Assembly: GCA_026874595.1 (NCBI GenBank)
Contig: CM049315.1
Coordinates: 64,167,389 to 64,231,388 of the forward strand
Direction: 5' to 3'
DNA: 64,000 nucleotides
Source: Sipunculus nudus
Taxonomy: Eukaryota > Annelida > Sipuncula > Golfingiida > Sipunculidae
Shown here: positions 1 through 13,400 of the stretch, in pieces
Layout of the letters: every line of letters begins with the position of its first letter
Numbering within the stretch: the first letter of the stretch is position 1
Translations under genes and position numbers: made by a program
The notes under the pieces: model-generated
Told to the model about the DNA's origin: nothing
The model's database searches: none
The model's input: only the letters and a program-made list of their open reading frames with translations

Positions 1-3000
1 TTAGGTCACTTAAAACCCGTTACAACCGTCGTTTTCGCCGAAATCAGCTCGGTTTTCGCGTAATACAAGATAGTGTTGAGCAAAGATCACCGATTTGAAC
101 CGCGAAAGAAGCGTTTCAGAAGCTTCATTAGGCCATTTAGAACCTGGAAAAAACATCGATCTCGCCGAAATCATCTTGGTTTTTGCCTTATTCAGGATTG
201 TGTGTTGTGCAAAAACTGCAGATTTAAATTGCTAAAGAAGCTATTGAGAAGCTTCATTAGACCATTTAGAACCAGATACAAACGTCGTTTTTGCCGAAAT
301 CAGCTCGGGTTTTGCGTTATACAAGATCATGTGTTGGTCAAAAATGGCCAATTTAAATTGCTAAAGAAGCCTTTTAGAAGCTTCATTAGTCAATTTAGAA
401 CAAGTTGCAAACGTCTTTTTTATCCGAAATCAGTTCGCTTTTTGTGTAATACAAGATCGTGTTTAGTGCGAAAATGGCCGATTTAAACTGCGAAGGAAGC
501 GTTTAAGAAGCTGCAATCAGGCCATTTAGAACCAGTTACAAAGGTCATTTTCGCCGAAATCAGCTCGGTTTTCGCGTAATACAAGATCGTGTGTTGTGCA
601 AAGATCACCGATTTAAACTGCGAAGGAACCGTTTTAGAAGCTTCATTAGGCCATTTAGAACCTGGTAAAAACATCGATCTCGCCGAAATCAGCTTGGTTT
701 TTGCCTAATTCAGGATCGTGTGTTGTGCAAAAATGGCAGATTTAAATTGCAAAAGAACAAATTCAGAAGCTTCGATAGGCCATTTAGAACCAGTTACAAA
801 CGTCTTTTTCGCCGAAATCAGCTCGGTTTTCTCGTAATAAAAGATCGTGTGTTGTGCAAAGATCACCGATTTAAACTGCGAATGAAGCGTTTCAAAAGCT
901 TTATTAGGCCATTTAAACCCTTTACAACCTTCGTTTTCGCCGGTATCAGCTCAGTTTTTGCGTAATACAAGATCGTGTGTTGTGCATAATTTGCCGATTT
1001 AAACTGCAAAGGAAGCGTTTTAGAAGCTTCATTAGGCCATTTAGAACCTGGTAAAAACATCGATCTCGCCGAAATCAGCTTCGTTTCTGCCTAATTCAGG
1101 ATCGTGTGTTGTGCAAAAATGCCAGATTTAAATTGCAAAAGAACAAATTCAGAAGCTTCGATAGGCCATTTAGAACCAGTTACAAACGTCTTTTTCGCCG
1201 AAATCAGCTCGGTTTTCTCGTAATAAAAGATCGTGTGTTGTGCAAAGATCACCGATTTAAACTGCGAATGAAGCGTTTCAGAAGCTTCATCAGGCCATTT
1301 AAACCCTTTACAACCTTCGTTTTCGCCGGTATCAGCTCAGTTTTTGCGTAATACAAGATCGTGTGTTGTGCATAAATTGCCGATTAAACTGCGATGGAAC
1401 CGTTGTAGAAGCTTCATTAGGCCATTAAGAACCTGGTAAGAACATCGATCTCGCCGAAATCATCTAGGTTTTTGCCTAATTCATGATCGTGTGTTGTGCA
1501 AAAATTGCAGATTTAAATTGCAAAAGAAGCAATTCATAAGCTTCATTAGGCCGTTTAGAACCAGATACAAACGTCTTTTACGCCGAAATCAGCTCGGTTT
1601 TTTTTTTTTGCGTAATACAAGATCGTGTGTTGTGCAAAGATGACCGATTTAAACTGCGAGACAAGCGTTTCAGAAGCTTTATTAGGCCATTTAAAACCAA
1701 ATACAACCGTCGTTTTCGCAGAAATAAGCTCGGTTTTTGCGTAGTACAAGATCGTGTGTTGTGCAAAGATGACCGAGTTAAACTGCAAAGAAAGCATTTC
1801 AGAAGCTTCATTAGGCCATTTAGAAGCAGTTACAAAGGTCTTTTTGCCGAAATCAGCTCGGTTTTTGCGTAATACTAGACAGTGTCTTGTGCAAAGATGA
1901 CCGATTTAAACTGCGAAAGAAGTTATTCAGAAGCTTTATTAGGACATTTAAAACCAGTATCAACCGGCGTTTTTGCCGTAAACAACTTGGTTTTCGCGTA
2001 ATACAAGATCGAGAATTGTGCAAATATGGCAGATTTCAATTGAAAAAGAAACAAATCAGAAGCTTAATTAGGCCATTTAGAACCTGATACATACGTCGTT
2101 TTAGCCGAAACCAGTTCGGTTTTTGCGTAATACAAGATCGTAATTTGTGCAGAAACGGCTCATTTAAACTGCGATAGAAGCGTTTAAATAGCTTCATTAG
2201 GCCATTTAGAACCTGTTTAAAACGTCGCTCTTGCTGAAATCAGATCGGTTTTCGCGTAATACAAGATCGTGTTGTGCAAAATAGAAGATTAAAATTGCAA
2301 AAGAAGCAATTCAGAAGCTCCATTAGGCCATTTAGAACCGGGTACTAACATCGATCTCGCCGAAATCAGCTAGGTTTTTGCCTAATTCAGTATCGTGTGT
2401 TGTGCAAAAATTGCAGATTTAAATTGCAAAAGAAGCAATTTAGAAGCTTCATTAGGCCATTCATTTAGAACCGAAATCAGTTCGATTTTCGCTTAGTACA
2501 AGACTGGGTGTTGTGCAATGATCACCGATTTAAACTGCGAAAGAAGCGTTTTAGAAGCTGAATCAGGCCATTAAAAACCAGTTAGAAACGTCGTTTTTGC
2601 TGAAATCAGCTCGATTTTTTTGCGTAAGACAAGATCGTGTGTTGTGCAAAGATGACCGATTTAAATTGCTAAAGAAGCTATTGAGAAACTTCATTAGGCC
2701 ATTTCAGACCAGATACAAACGTCGTTTTTGCCGAAATCAGCTCGGTTTTTGCGTAATACAAGATCATGTTTTGTGCAAAAATTGCCGATTTAAATTGCTA
2801 AAGAGTCTATTGAGAGGCTTTATGAGGCCATTTAGAACCAGACACAAACGTCGTTTTCGCCGAAATCAGCTCGGTTTTGCGTAAATCAAGATCGTCTGTT
2901 GTGAATCAATGGCCGATTTGAATTGCGAGAGAAGCGTTTTAATAGCTTCATCAGGCCATTTAGAACCAGTTACGAACGTCGTTTTTCCCGAAATCAGCTC

Positions 3001-4412
3001 GGTTTTCACTTTATACATGATCGTGTGTTGTGCAATGATCACCGATTTATACTGCGAAGGAAGCGTTTTAGAAGCTTCATCAGGCCATTGATAACCACTT
3101 AGAAACGTCGCTTTTGCTGAAATCAGCTCGATTTTTTAGAGTAATACAACATCGTGTGTTGTGCAAAGATGACCGATTTTAATTACAACAGAAGCAATTC
3201 AGAAGCTTCATTAGGATATTTAGATTTAGAACCTGTTAGAAATGTCGCTTTGTTGAAATTAGCTCGGTTTTTTTTTTGCGTAAAACAAGATCGTGTTTCC
3301 CAAAATAGAAGATTAAAATTGCAAAGGAAGCTATTCAGAAGCTTCATTAGCCCATTTAGGACAGGGTATAAACATCGATCTCGCCCAAAACAGCGATGTT
3401 TTCCCTAATTAAGGATTGTGTGTTGTGCAAAAATTGCAGATTTAAACTGCGAAGTAACCGTTTTACAAGCTTCATTAGGCCGTTTAGAACCAGATACCAA
3501 CCTCTTTTACGCCGAAATCAGCTCGGTTTTTGCGTAATACAAGATCGTGTTTTGTGCAAAGATGACCGATTTAAACTACGAACGAAGCGTTTTAGAAGCT
3601 TCATCAGGCCATTAAGAACCAGTTAGGAACGTCGTTTTTTCATGAAATCAGCTCGGTTTTTTTGCGTAATATAAGATCGTGTTTTGTGCAAAGATGACCG
3701 ATTTAAACTGCGAAGGAAGCCTTTTAGAAGCTTCATCAGGCCATTAAGAACCAGTTACCAACGTCGTTTTTGCTGAAATCAGCTCGGTTTTCTTGCGTAA
3801 TACAAAATCGTGTGTTGTGCAAAGATGACAGGTTTAAACCGCTAAAGGAGCGTTTTAGAAGCTTCATCAGGCCATTAAGAACCAGTAAGAAACGTCGTTT
3901 TTGCTCAAATTAGCTCGATTTTTTAGCGAAAAAAAGGGTTTTAGAAGCTTCATTAGTCCATTTTGAACCAGTTACAAAGGTCGTTTTTGCCGAAATCAGC
4001 GCGATTTTCGCGTTATACAAGATTGTGCGTTGTGAATAAATGGCCGATTTGAACTGCGAAAGAAGCGTTTTAATAGCTTCATCAGGCCATTTAGAACCAG
4101 TTACGAACGTCGTTTTTCCCTAATCAGCTCGGTTTTTGCTTTATAAAAGATCGTCTGTTGTGCAATGATCACCGATTTAAACTGCGAAAGAAGCGTTTTA
4201 GAAGCTTCATCAGGCCATTAATAACCAGTGAGAAACGTCGTTTTGGCTCAAATCAGCTCGATTTTTTTTGCGTAATACAAGCTCGTGTGTTGTGCAAAGA
4301 TGACCGATTTAAACTGCAAAAGAAGCGATTCAATAGCTTCATTAGGCGACTCAAAACCGGTTAAAACCGTTTTCGCCGAAATCAGCTCGGTTTATGCGTA
4401 ATACAAGAACGT

Positions 4413-7400
4413 GTGTTGTGCAAAGATGATCGATTTAAACTGCAAAAGAAGCGTTTCAGAAACTTCATTAGGCCATTTAGAACCAGTTACAAATGTCGTT
4501 TTTTGCCGAAATCAGCTCGGTTTTTACGTAATATAAGATCCTGTTTTGTGCAAAATGGCCAATTTAAACTGCGAAAGAAACGTTTTAGAATCTTCATTAG
4601 TCCGTTTAGAATCAGTTACAAAGCTCGTTTTTGCCGAAATCAGCGCGATTTTCGCGTTATACAAGATCGTGCGTTGTATAAAAATGGCCGATTTGAACTA
4701 CGAAAGAAGCGTTTTAATAGCTTCATCAGGCCATTTAGAACCAGTTACGAACGTCGTTTTTCCCGAATCAGCTCGGTTTTCTGTGTTGTGCAAAGATGAC
4801 CGATTTAAACTGCAAAAGAAGCGTTTTAGAAACTTCATTAGGCCATTTAAAACCAGTTACAAATGTCGTTTTTTGCCGAAATCAGCTCGGTTTTTGCGTA
4901 ATACAAGATCGTGTTTTGTGCAAAGATGACCGATTTAAACTGCGAAAGAAGCGTTTTAGAAGCTTCATCAGGCCATTAAGAACCAGTTAGGAACGTCGTT
5001 TTTGCTGAAATCAGCTCGGTTTTTTTGCGTAATATAAGATTGTGTTTTGTGCAAAGATGACCGATTTAAACTGCGAAGGAAGCCTTTTAGAAGCTTCATT
5101 AGGCCATTAAGAACGAGTTAGCAACGTCGTTTTTGCTGAAATCAGCTCGGTTTTCTTGCGTAATACAAAATCGTGTGTTGTGCAAAGATGACAGGTTTAA
5201 ACTGCTAAAGAAGCTTTTTAGAAGCTTCATCAGGCCATTAAGAACCAGTTAGAAACGTCGTTTTTGCTCAAATCAGCTCGATTTTTTAGCGAAAAAAAGG
5301 GCTTTGGAAGCTTCATCAGTCCATTTTGAACCAGTTACAAAGGTCGCTTTGCCGAAATCAGCGCGATTTTCGCGTTATACAAGATTCTGCGTTGTGAATA
5401 AATGGCCGATTTGAACTGCGAAAGAAGCGTTTTAATAGCTTCATCAGGCCATTTAGAACCAGTTACGAACGTCGTTTTTCCCTAATCAGCTCGGTTTTTG
5501 CTTTATAAAAGATCGTCTGTTGTGCAATGATCACCGATTTAAACTGCGAAAGAAGCGTTTTAGAAGCTTCATCAGGCCATTAAGAACCAGTTAGAAACGT
5601 CGTTTTGGCTGAAATCAGCTCGATTTTTTTTTGCATAATACAAGATCGTGTGTTGTGCAAAGATGACCGATTTAAACTGCAAAAGAAGCGATTCAATAGC
5701 TTCATTAGGCGACTTAAAACCCGTTAAAACCGTTTTCGCCGAAATCAGCTCGTTTTTTGCGTAATACAAGATCGTGTGTTGTGCAAAGATGACCGATTTA
5801 AACTGCAAAAGAAGCGTTTCAGAAACTTCATTAGGCCATTTAGAACCAGTTACAAATGTCGTTTTTTGCCGAAATCAGCTCGGTTTTTGCGTAATATAAG
5901 ATCCTGTTTTGTGCGAAATGGCCAATTTAAACTGCGAAAGAAACGTTTTAGAATCTTCATTAGTCCGTTTAGAACCAGTTACAAAGCTCGTTTTTGCCAG
6001 AATCAGCGCGATTTTCGCGTTATACAAGATCGTGCGTTGTAAATAAATGGCCGATTTGAACTACGAAAGAAGCGTTTTAATAGCTTCATCAGGCCATTTA
6101 GAACCAGTTACGAACGTCGTTTTTCCCGAATCAGCTCGGTTTTCGCTTTATAAAAGATCGTGTGTTGTGCAATGATCACCGATTTAAACTGCGAAAGAAG
6201 CGTTTTAAAAGCTTCATCAGGCCATTAGGAACCATTTACAAATGTCGTTTTTTGCCGAAATCAGCTCGGTTTTTGCGTAATACAAGATCGTGTTTTGTGC
6301 AAAGATGACCGATTTAAACTGCGAAAGAAGCGTTTTGGCTGAAAACGAGATCGTGTGTTGTGCAAAGATGACCGATTTAAACTGCAAAAGAAGCGTTTTA
6401 GAAACTTCATTAGGCCACTTAAAACCAGTTACAAATGTCGTTTTTTGCCGAAATCAGCTCGGTTTTTGCGTAATACAAGATCGTGTTTTGTGCAAAGATG
6501 ACCGATTTAAACTGCGAAAGAAGCGTTTTAGAAGCGTCATCAGGCCATTAAGAACCAGTTAGGAACGTCGTTTTTGCTGAAATCAGCTCGGTTTTTTTGC
6601 GTAATATAAGATCGTGTTTTGTGCAAAGATGACCGATTTAAACTGCGAAGGAAGCCTTTTAGAAGCTTCATCAGGCCATTAAGAACCAGTTAGCAACGTC
6701 GTTTTTGCTGAAATCAGCTCGGTTTTCTTGAGTAATACAAAATCGTGTGTTGTGCAAAGATGACAGGTTTAAACTGCTAAAGAAGCGTTTAGAAGCTTCA
6801 TCAGGCCATTAAGAACCAGTTAGAAACGTCGTTTTTGCTCAAATCAGCTCGATTTTTTAGCGAAAAAAGGGTTTTAGAAGCTTCATTAGTCCATTTTGAA
6901 CCAGTTACAAAGGTCGTTTTTGCCGAAATCAGCGCGATTTTCGCGTTATACGAGATCGTGCGTTGTGAATAAATGGCCGATTTGAACTGCGAAAGAAGCG
7001 TTTTAATAGCTTCATCAGGCCATTTAGAACCAGTTACGAACGTCGTTTTTCCCTAATCAGCTCGGTTTTTGCTTTATAAAAGATCGTGTGTTGTGCAATG
7101 ATCACCGATTTAAACTGCGAAAGAAGCGTTTTAGAAGCTTCATCAGGCCATTAAGAACCAGTTAGAAACGTCGTTTTGGCTGAAATCAGCTCGATTTTTT
7201 TTGCGTAATACAAGATCGTGTGTTGTGCAAAGATGACCGATTTAAACTGCAAAAGAAGCGATTCAATAGCTTCATTAGGCGACTTAAAACCGGTTAAAAC
7301 CGTTTTCGCCGAAATCAGCTCGGTTTATGCGTAATACAAGAACGTGTGTTGTGCAAAGATGACCGATTTAAACTGCAAAAGAAGCGTTTCAGAAACTTCA

Positions 7401-10400
7401 TTAGGCCATTTAGAACCAGTTACAAATGTCGTTTTTTGCCGAAATCAGCTCGGTTTTTACGTAATATAAGATCCTGTTTTGTGCAAAATGGCCAATTTAA
7501 ACTGCGAAAGAAACGTTTTAGAATCTTCATTAGTCCGTTTAGAATCAGTTACAAAGCTCGTTTTTGCCGAAATCAGCGCGATTTTCGCGTTATACAAGAT
7601 CGTGCGTTGTATAAAAATGGCCGATTTGAACTACGAAAGAAGCGTTTTAATAGCTTCATCAGGCCATTTAGAACCAGTTACGAACGTCGTTTTTCCCGAA
7701 TCAGCTCGGTTTTCTGTGTTGTGCAAAGATGACAGATTTAAACTGCAAAAGAAGCGTTTTAGAAACTTCATTAGGCCATTTAAAACCAGTTACAAATGTC
7801 GTTTTTTGCCGAAATCAGCTCGGTTTTTGCGTAATACAAGATCGTGTTTTGTGCAAAGATGACCGATTTAAACTGCGAAAGAAGCGTTTTAGAAGCTTCA
7901 TCAGGCCATTAAGAACCAGTTAGGAACGTCGTTTTTGCTGAAATCAGCTCGGTTTTTTTGCGTAATATAAGACTGTGTTTTGTGCAAAGATGACCGATTT
8001 AAACTGCGAAGGAAGCCTTTTAGAAGCTTCATTAGGCCATTAAGAACGAGTTAGCAACGTCGTATTTGCTGAAATCAGCTCGGTTTTCTTGCGTAATACA
8101 AAATCGTGTGTTGTGCAAAGATGACAGGTTTAAACTGCTAAAGAAGCTTTTTAGAAGCTTCATCAGGCCATTAAGAACCAGATAGAAACGTCGTTTTTGC
8201 TCAAATCAGCTCGATTTTTTAGCGAAAAAAAGGGCTTTGGAAGCTTCATTAGTCCATTTTGAACCAGTTACAAAGGTCGCTTTGCCGAAATCAGCGCGAT
8301 TTTTGCGTTATACAAGATTCTGCGTTGTGAATAAATGGCCGATTTGAACTGCGAAAGAAGCGTTTTAATAGCTTCATCAGGCCATTTAGAACCAGTTACG
8401 AACGTCGTTTTTCCCTAATCAGCTCGGTTTTTGCTTTATAAAAGATCGTCTGTTGTGCAATGATCACCGATTTAAACTGCGAAAGAAGCGTTTTAGAAGC
8501 TTCATCAGGCCATTAAGAACCAGTTAGAAACGTCGTTTTGGCTGAAATCAGCTCGATTTTTTTTTGCATAATACAAGATCGTGTGTTGTGCAAAGATGAC
8601 CGATTTAAACTGCAAAAGAAGCGATTCAATAGCTTCATTAGGCGACTTAAAACCCGTTAAAACCGTTTTCGCCGAAATCAGCTCGTTTTTTGCGTAATAC
8701 AAGATCGTGTGTTGTGCAAAGATGACCGATTTAAACTGCAAAAGAAGCGTTTCAGAAACTTCATTAGGCCATTTAGAACCAGTTACAAATGTCGTTTTTT
8801 GCCGAAATCAGCTCGGTTTTTGCGTAATATAAGATCCTGTTTTGTGCAAAATGGCCAATTTAAACTGCGAAAGAAACGTTTTAGAATCTTCATTAGTCCG
8901 TTTAGAACCAGTTACAAAGCTCGTTTTTGCCAGAATCAGCGCGATTTTCGCGTTATACAAGATCGTGCGTTGTAAATAAATGGCCGATTTGAACTACGAA
9001 AGAAGCGTTTTAATAGCTTCATCAGGCCATTTAGAACCAGTTACGAACGTCGTTTTTCCCGAATCAGCTCGGTTTTCGCTTTATAAAAGATCGTGTGTTG
9101 TGCAATGATCACCGATTTAAACTGCGAAAGAAGCGTTTTAAAAGCTTCATCGTCGTTTTTTGCCGAAATCAGCTCGGTTTTTGCGTAATACAAGATCGTG
9201 TTTTGTGCAAAGATGACCGATTTAAACTGCGAAAGAAGCGTTTTGGCTGAAAACGAGATCGTGTGTTGTGCAAAGATGACCGATTTAAACTGCAAAAGAA
9301 GCGTTTTAGAAACTTCATTAGGCCATTTAAAACCAGTTACAAATGTCGTTTTTTGCCGAAATCAGCTCGGTTTTTGCGTAATACAAGATCGTGTTTTGTG
9401 CAAAGATGACCGATTTAAACTGCGAAAGAAGCGTTTTAGAAGCGTCATCAGGCCATTAAGAACCAGTTAGGAACGTCGTTTTTGCTGAAATCAGCTCGGT
9501 TTTTTTGCGTAATATAAGATCGTGTTTTGTGCAAAGATGACCGATTTAAACTGCGAAGGTAGCCTTTTAGAAGCTTCATCAGGCCATTAAGAGCCAGTTA
9601 GCAACGTCGTTTTTGCTGAAATCAGCTCGGTTTTCTTGAGTAATACAAAATCGTGTGTTGTGCAAAGATGACAGGTTTAAACTAAAGAAGCGTTTAGAAG
9701 CTTCATCAGGCCATTAAGAACCAGTTAGAAACGTCGTTTTTGCTCAAATCAGCTCGATTTTTTAGCGAAAAAAGGGTTTTAGAAGCTTCATTAGTCCATT
9801 TTGAACCAGTTACAAAGGTCGTTTTTGCCGAAATCAGCGCGATTTTCGCGTTATACGAGATCGTGCGTTGTGAATAAATGGCCGATTTGAACTGCGAAAG
9901 AAGCGTTTTAATAGCTTCATCAGGCCATTTAGAACCAGTTACGAACGTCGTTTTTCCCTAATCAGCTCGGTTTTTGCTTTATAAAAGATCGTGTGTTGTG
10001 CAATGATCACCGATTTAAACTGCGAAAGAAGCGTTTTAGAAGCTTCATCAGGCCATTAAGAACCAGTTACAAACGTCGTTTTGGCTGAAATCAGCTCGAT
10101 TTTTTTTTGCGTAATACAAGATCGTGTGTTGTGCAAAGATGACCGATTTAAACTGCAAAAGAAGCGATTCAATAGCTTCATTAGGCGACTTAAAACCCGT
10201 TAAAACCGTTTTCGCCGAAATCAGCTCGGTTTTTGCGTAATACAAGATCGTGTGTTGTGCAAAGATGACCGATTTAAACTGCAAAAGAAGCGTTTCAGAA
10301 ACTTCATTAGGCCATTTAGAACCAGTTACAAATGTCGTTTTTTGCCGAAATCAGCTCGGTTTTTGCGTAATATAAGATCCTGTTTTCTGCAAAGTGGCAA

Positions 10401-13400
10401 ATTTAAACTGCGAAAGAAACGTTTTAGAATCTTCATTAGTCCGTTTAGAACCAGTTACAAAGCTCGTTTTTGCCGAAATCAGCGCGATTTTAACGTTATA
10501 CAAGATCGTGCGTTGTAAATAAATGGCCGATTTGAACTACGAAAGAAGCGTTTTAATAGCTTCATCAGGCCATTTAGAACCAGTTACGAACGTCGTTTTT
10601 CCCGAATCAGCTCGGTTTTCGCTTTATAAAAGATCGTGTGTTGTGCAATGATCACCGATTTAAACTGTGAAAGAAGCGTTTTAAAAGCTTCATCAGGCCA
10701 TTAGGAACCAGTTAGAAACGTCGTTTTGGCTGAAAACGAGATCGTGTGTTGTGCAAAGATGACCGATTTAAACTGCAAAAGACGCGTTTTAGAAACTTCA
10801 TTAGGCCATTTAAAACCAGTTACAAAAGTCGTTTTTTGCCGAAATCAGCTCGGTTTTTGCGTAATACAAGATCGTGTTTTGTGCAAAGATGACCGATTTA
10901 AACTGCGAAAGAAGCGTTTTAGAAGCGTCATCAGGCCATTAAGAACCAGTTAGGAACGTCGTTTTTGCTGAAATCAGCTCGGTTTTTTTGCGTAATATAA
11001 GATCGTGTTTTGTGCAAAGATGACCGATTTAAACTGCGAAGGAAGCCTTTTAGAAGCTTCATCAGGCCATTAAGAACCAGTTAGCAACGTCGTTTTTGCT
11101 GAAATCAGCTCGGTTTTCTTGCGTAATACAAAATCGTGTGTTGTGCAAAGATGACAGGTTTAAACTGCTAAAGAAGCGTTTTAGAAGCTTCATCAGGCCA
11201 TTAAGAACCAGTTAGAAACGTCGTTTTTGCTCAAATCAGCTCGATTTTTTAGCGAAAAAAGGGTTTTAGAAGCTTCATTAGTCCATTTTGAACCAGTTAC
11301 AAAGGTCGTTTTTGCCGAAATCAGCGCGATTTTCGCGTTATACGAGATCGTGCGTTGTGAATAAATGGCCGATTTGAACTGCGAAAGAAGCGTTTTAATA
11401 GCTTCATCAGGCCATTTAAAACCAGTTACGAACGTCGTTTTTTCCCTAATCAGCTCGGTTTTTGCTTTATAAAAGATCGTGTGTTGTGCAATGATCACCG
11501 ATTTAAACTGCGAAAGAAGCGTTTTAGAAGCTTCATCAGGCCATTAAAAACCAGTTAGAAACGTCGTTTTGGCTGAAATCAGCTCGATTTTTTTTTGCGT
11601 AATACAAGATCGTGTGTTGTGCAAAGATGACCGATTTAAACTGCAAAAGAAGCGATTCAATAGCTTCATTAGGCGACTTAAAACCCGTTAAAAACGTTTT
11701 CGCCGAAATCAGCTCGGTTTTTGCGTAATACAAGATCGTGTGTTGTGCAAAGATGACCGATTTAAACTGCAAAAGAAGCGTTTCAGAAACTTCATTAGGC
11801 CATTTAGAACCAGTTACAAATGTCGTTTTTTGCCGAAATCAGCTCGGTTTTTGCGTAATATAAGATCCTGTTTTGTGCAAAATGGCCAATTTAAACTGCG
11901 AAAGAAACGTTTTAGAATCTTCATTAGTCCGTTTAGAACCAGTTACAAAGCTCGTTTTTGCCGAAATCAGCGCGACTTTTGCGTTATACAAGATCGTGCG
12001 TTGTAAAAATTTATGGCCGATTTGAACTACGAAAGAAGCGTTTTAATAGCTTCATCAGGCCATTTAGAACCAGTTACGAACGTCGTTTTTCCCGAATCAG
12101 CTCGGTTTTCGCTTTATAAAAGATCGTGTGTTGTGCAATGATCACCGATTTAAACTGCGAAAGAAGCGTTTTAAAAGCTTCATCAGGCCATTAGGAACCA
12201 GTTACAAATGTCGTTTTTTGCCGAAATCAGCTCGGTTTTTGCGTAATACAAGATCGTGTTTTGTGCAAAGATGACCGATTTAAACTGCGAAAGAAGCGTT
12301 TTGGCTGAAAACGAGATCGTGTGTTGTGCAAAGATGACCGATTTAAACTGCAAAAGAAGCGTTTAAGAAACTTCATTAGGCCATTTAAAACCAGTTACAA
12401 ATGTCGTTTTTTGCCGAAATCAGCTTGGTTTTTGCGTAATACAAGATCGTGTTTTGTGCAAAGATGACCGATTTAAACTGCGAAAGAAGCGTTTTAGAAG
12501 CGTCATCAGGCCATTAAGAACCAGTTAGGAACGTCGTTTTTGCTGAAATCAGCTCGGTTTTTTTGCGTAATATAAGATCGTGTTTTGTGCAAAGATGACC
12601 GATTTAAACTGCGAAGGAAGCCTTTTAGAAGCTTCATCAGGCCATTAAGAACCAGTTAGCAACGTCGTTTTTGCTGAAATCAGCTCGGTTTTCTTGAGTA
12701 ATACAAAATCGTGTGTTGTGCAAAGATGACAGGTTTAAACTGCTAAAGAAGCGTTTTAGAAGCTTCATCAGGCCATTAAGAACCAGTTACAAATGTCGTT
12801 TTTTGCCGAAATCAGCTCGGTTTTTGCGTAATATAAGATCCTGTTTTCTGCAAAATGGCAAATTTAAACTGCGAAAGAAACGTTTTAGAATCTTCATTAG
12901 TCCGTTTAGAACCAGTTACAAAGCTCGTTTTTGCCGAAATCAGCGCGATTTTAACGTTATACAAGATCGTGCGTTGTAAATAAATGGCCGATTTGAACTA
13001 CGAAAGAAGCGTTTTAATAGCTTCATCAGGCCATTTAGAACCAGTTACGAACGTCGTTTTTCCCGAATCAGCTCGGTTTTCGCTTTATAAATGATCGTGT
13101 GTTGTGCAATGATCACCGATTTAAACTGCGAAAGAAGCGTTTTAAAAGCTTCATCAGGCCATTAGGAACCAGTTAGAAACGTCGTTTTGGCTGAAAACGA
13201 GATCGTGTGTTGTGCAAAGATGACCGATTTAAACTGCAAAAGACGCGTTTTAGAAACTTCATTAGGCCATTTAAAACCAGTTACAAATGTCGTTTTTTGC
13301 CGAAATCAGCTCGGTTTTTGCGTAATACAAGATCGTGTTTTGTGCAAAGATGACCGATTTAAACTGCGAAAGAAGCGTTTTAGAAGCGTCATCAGGCCAT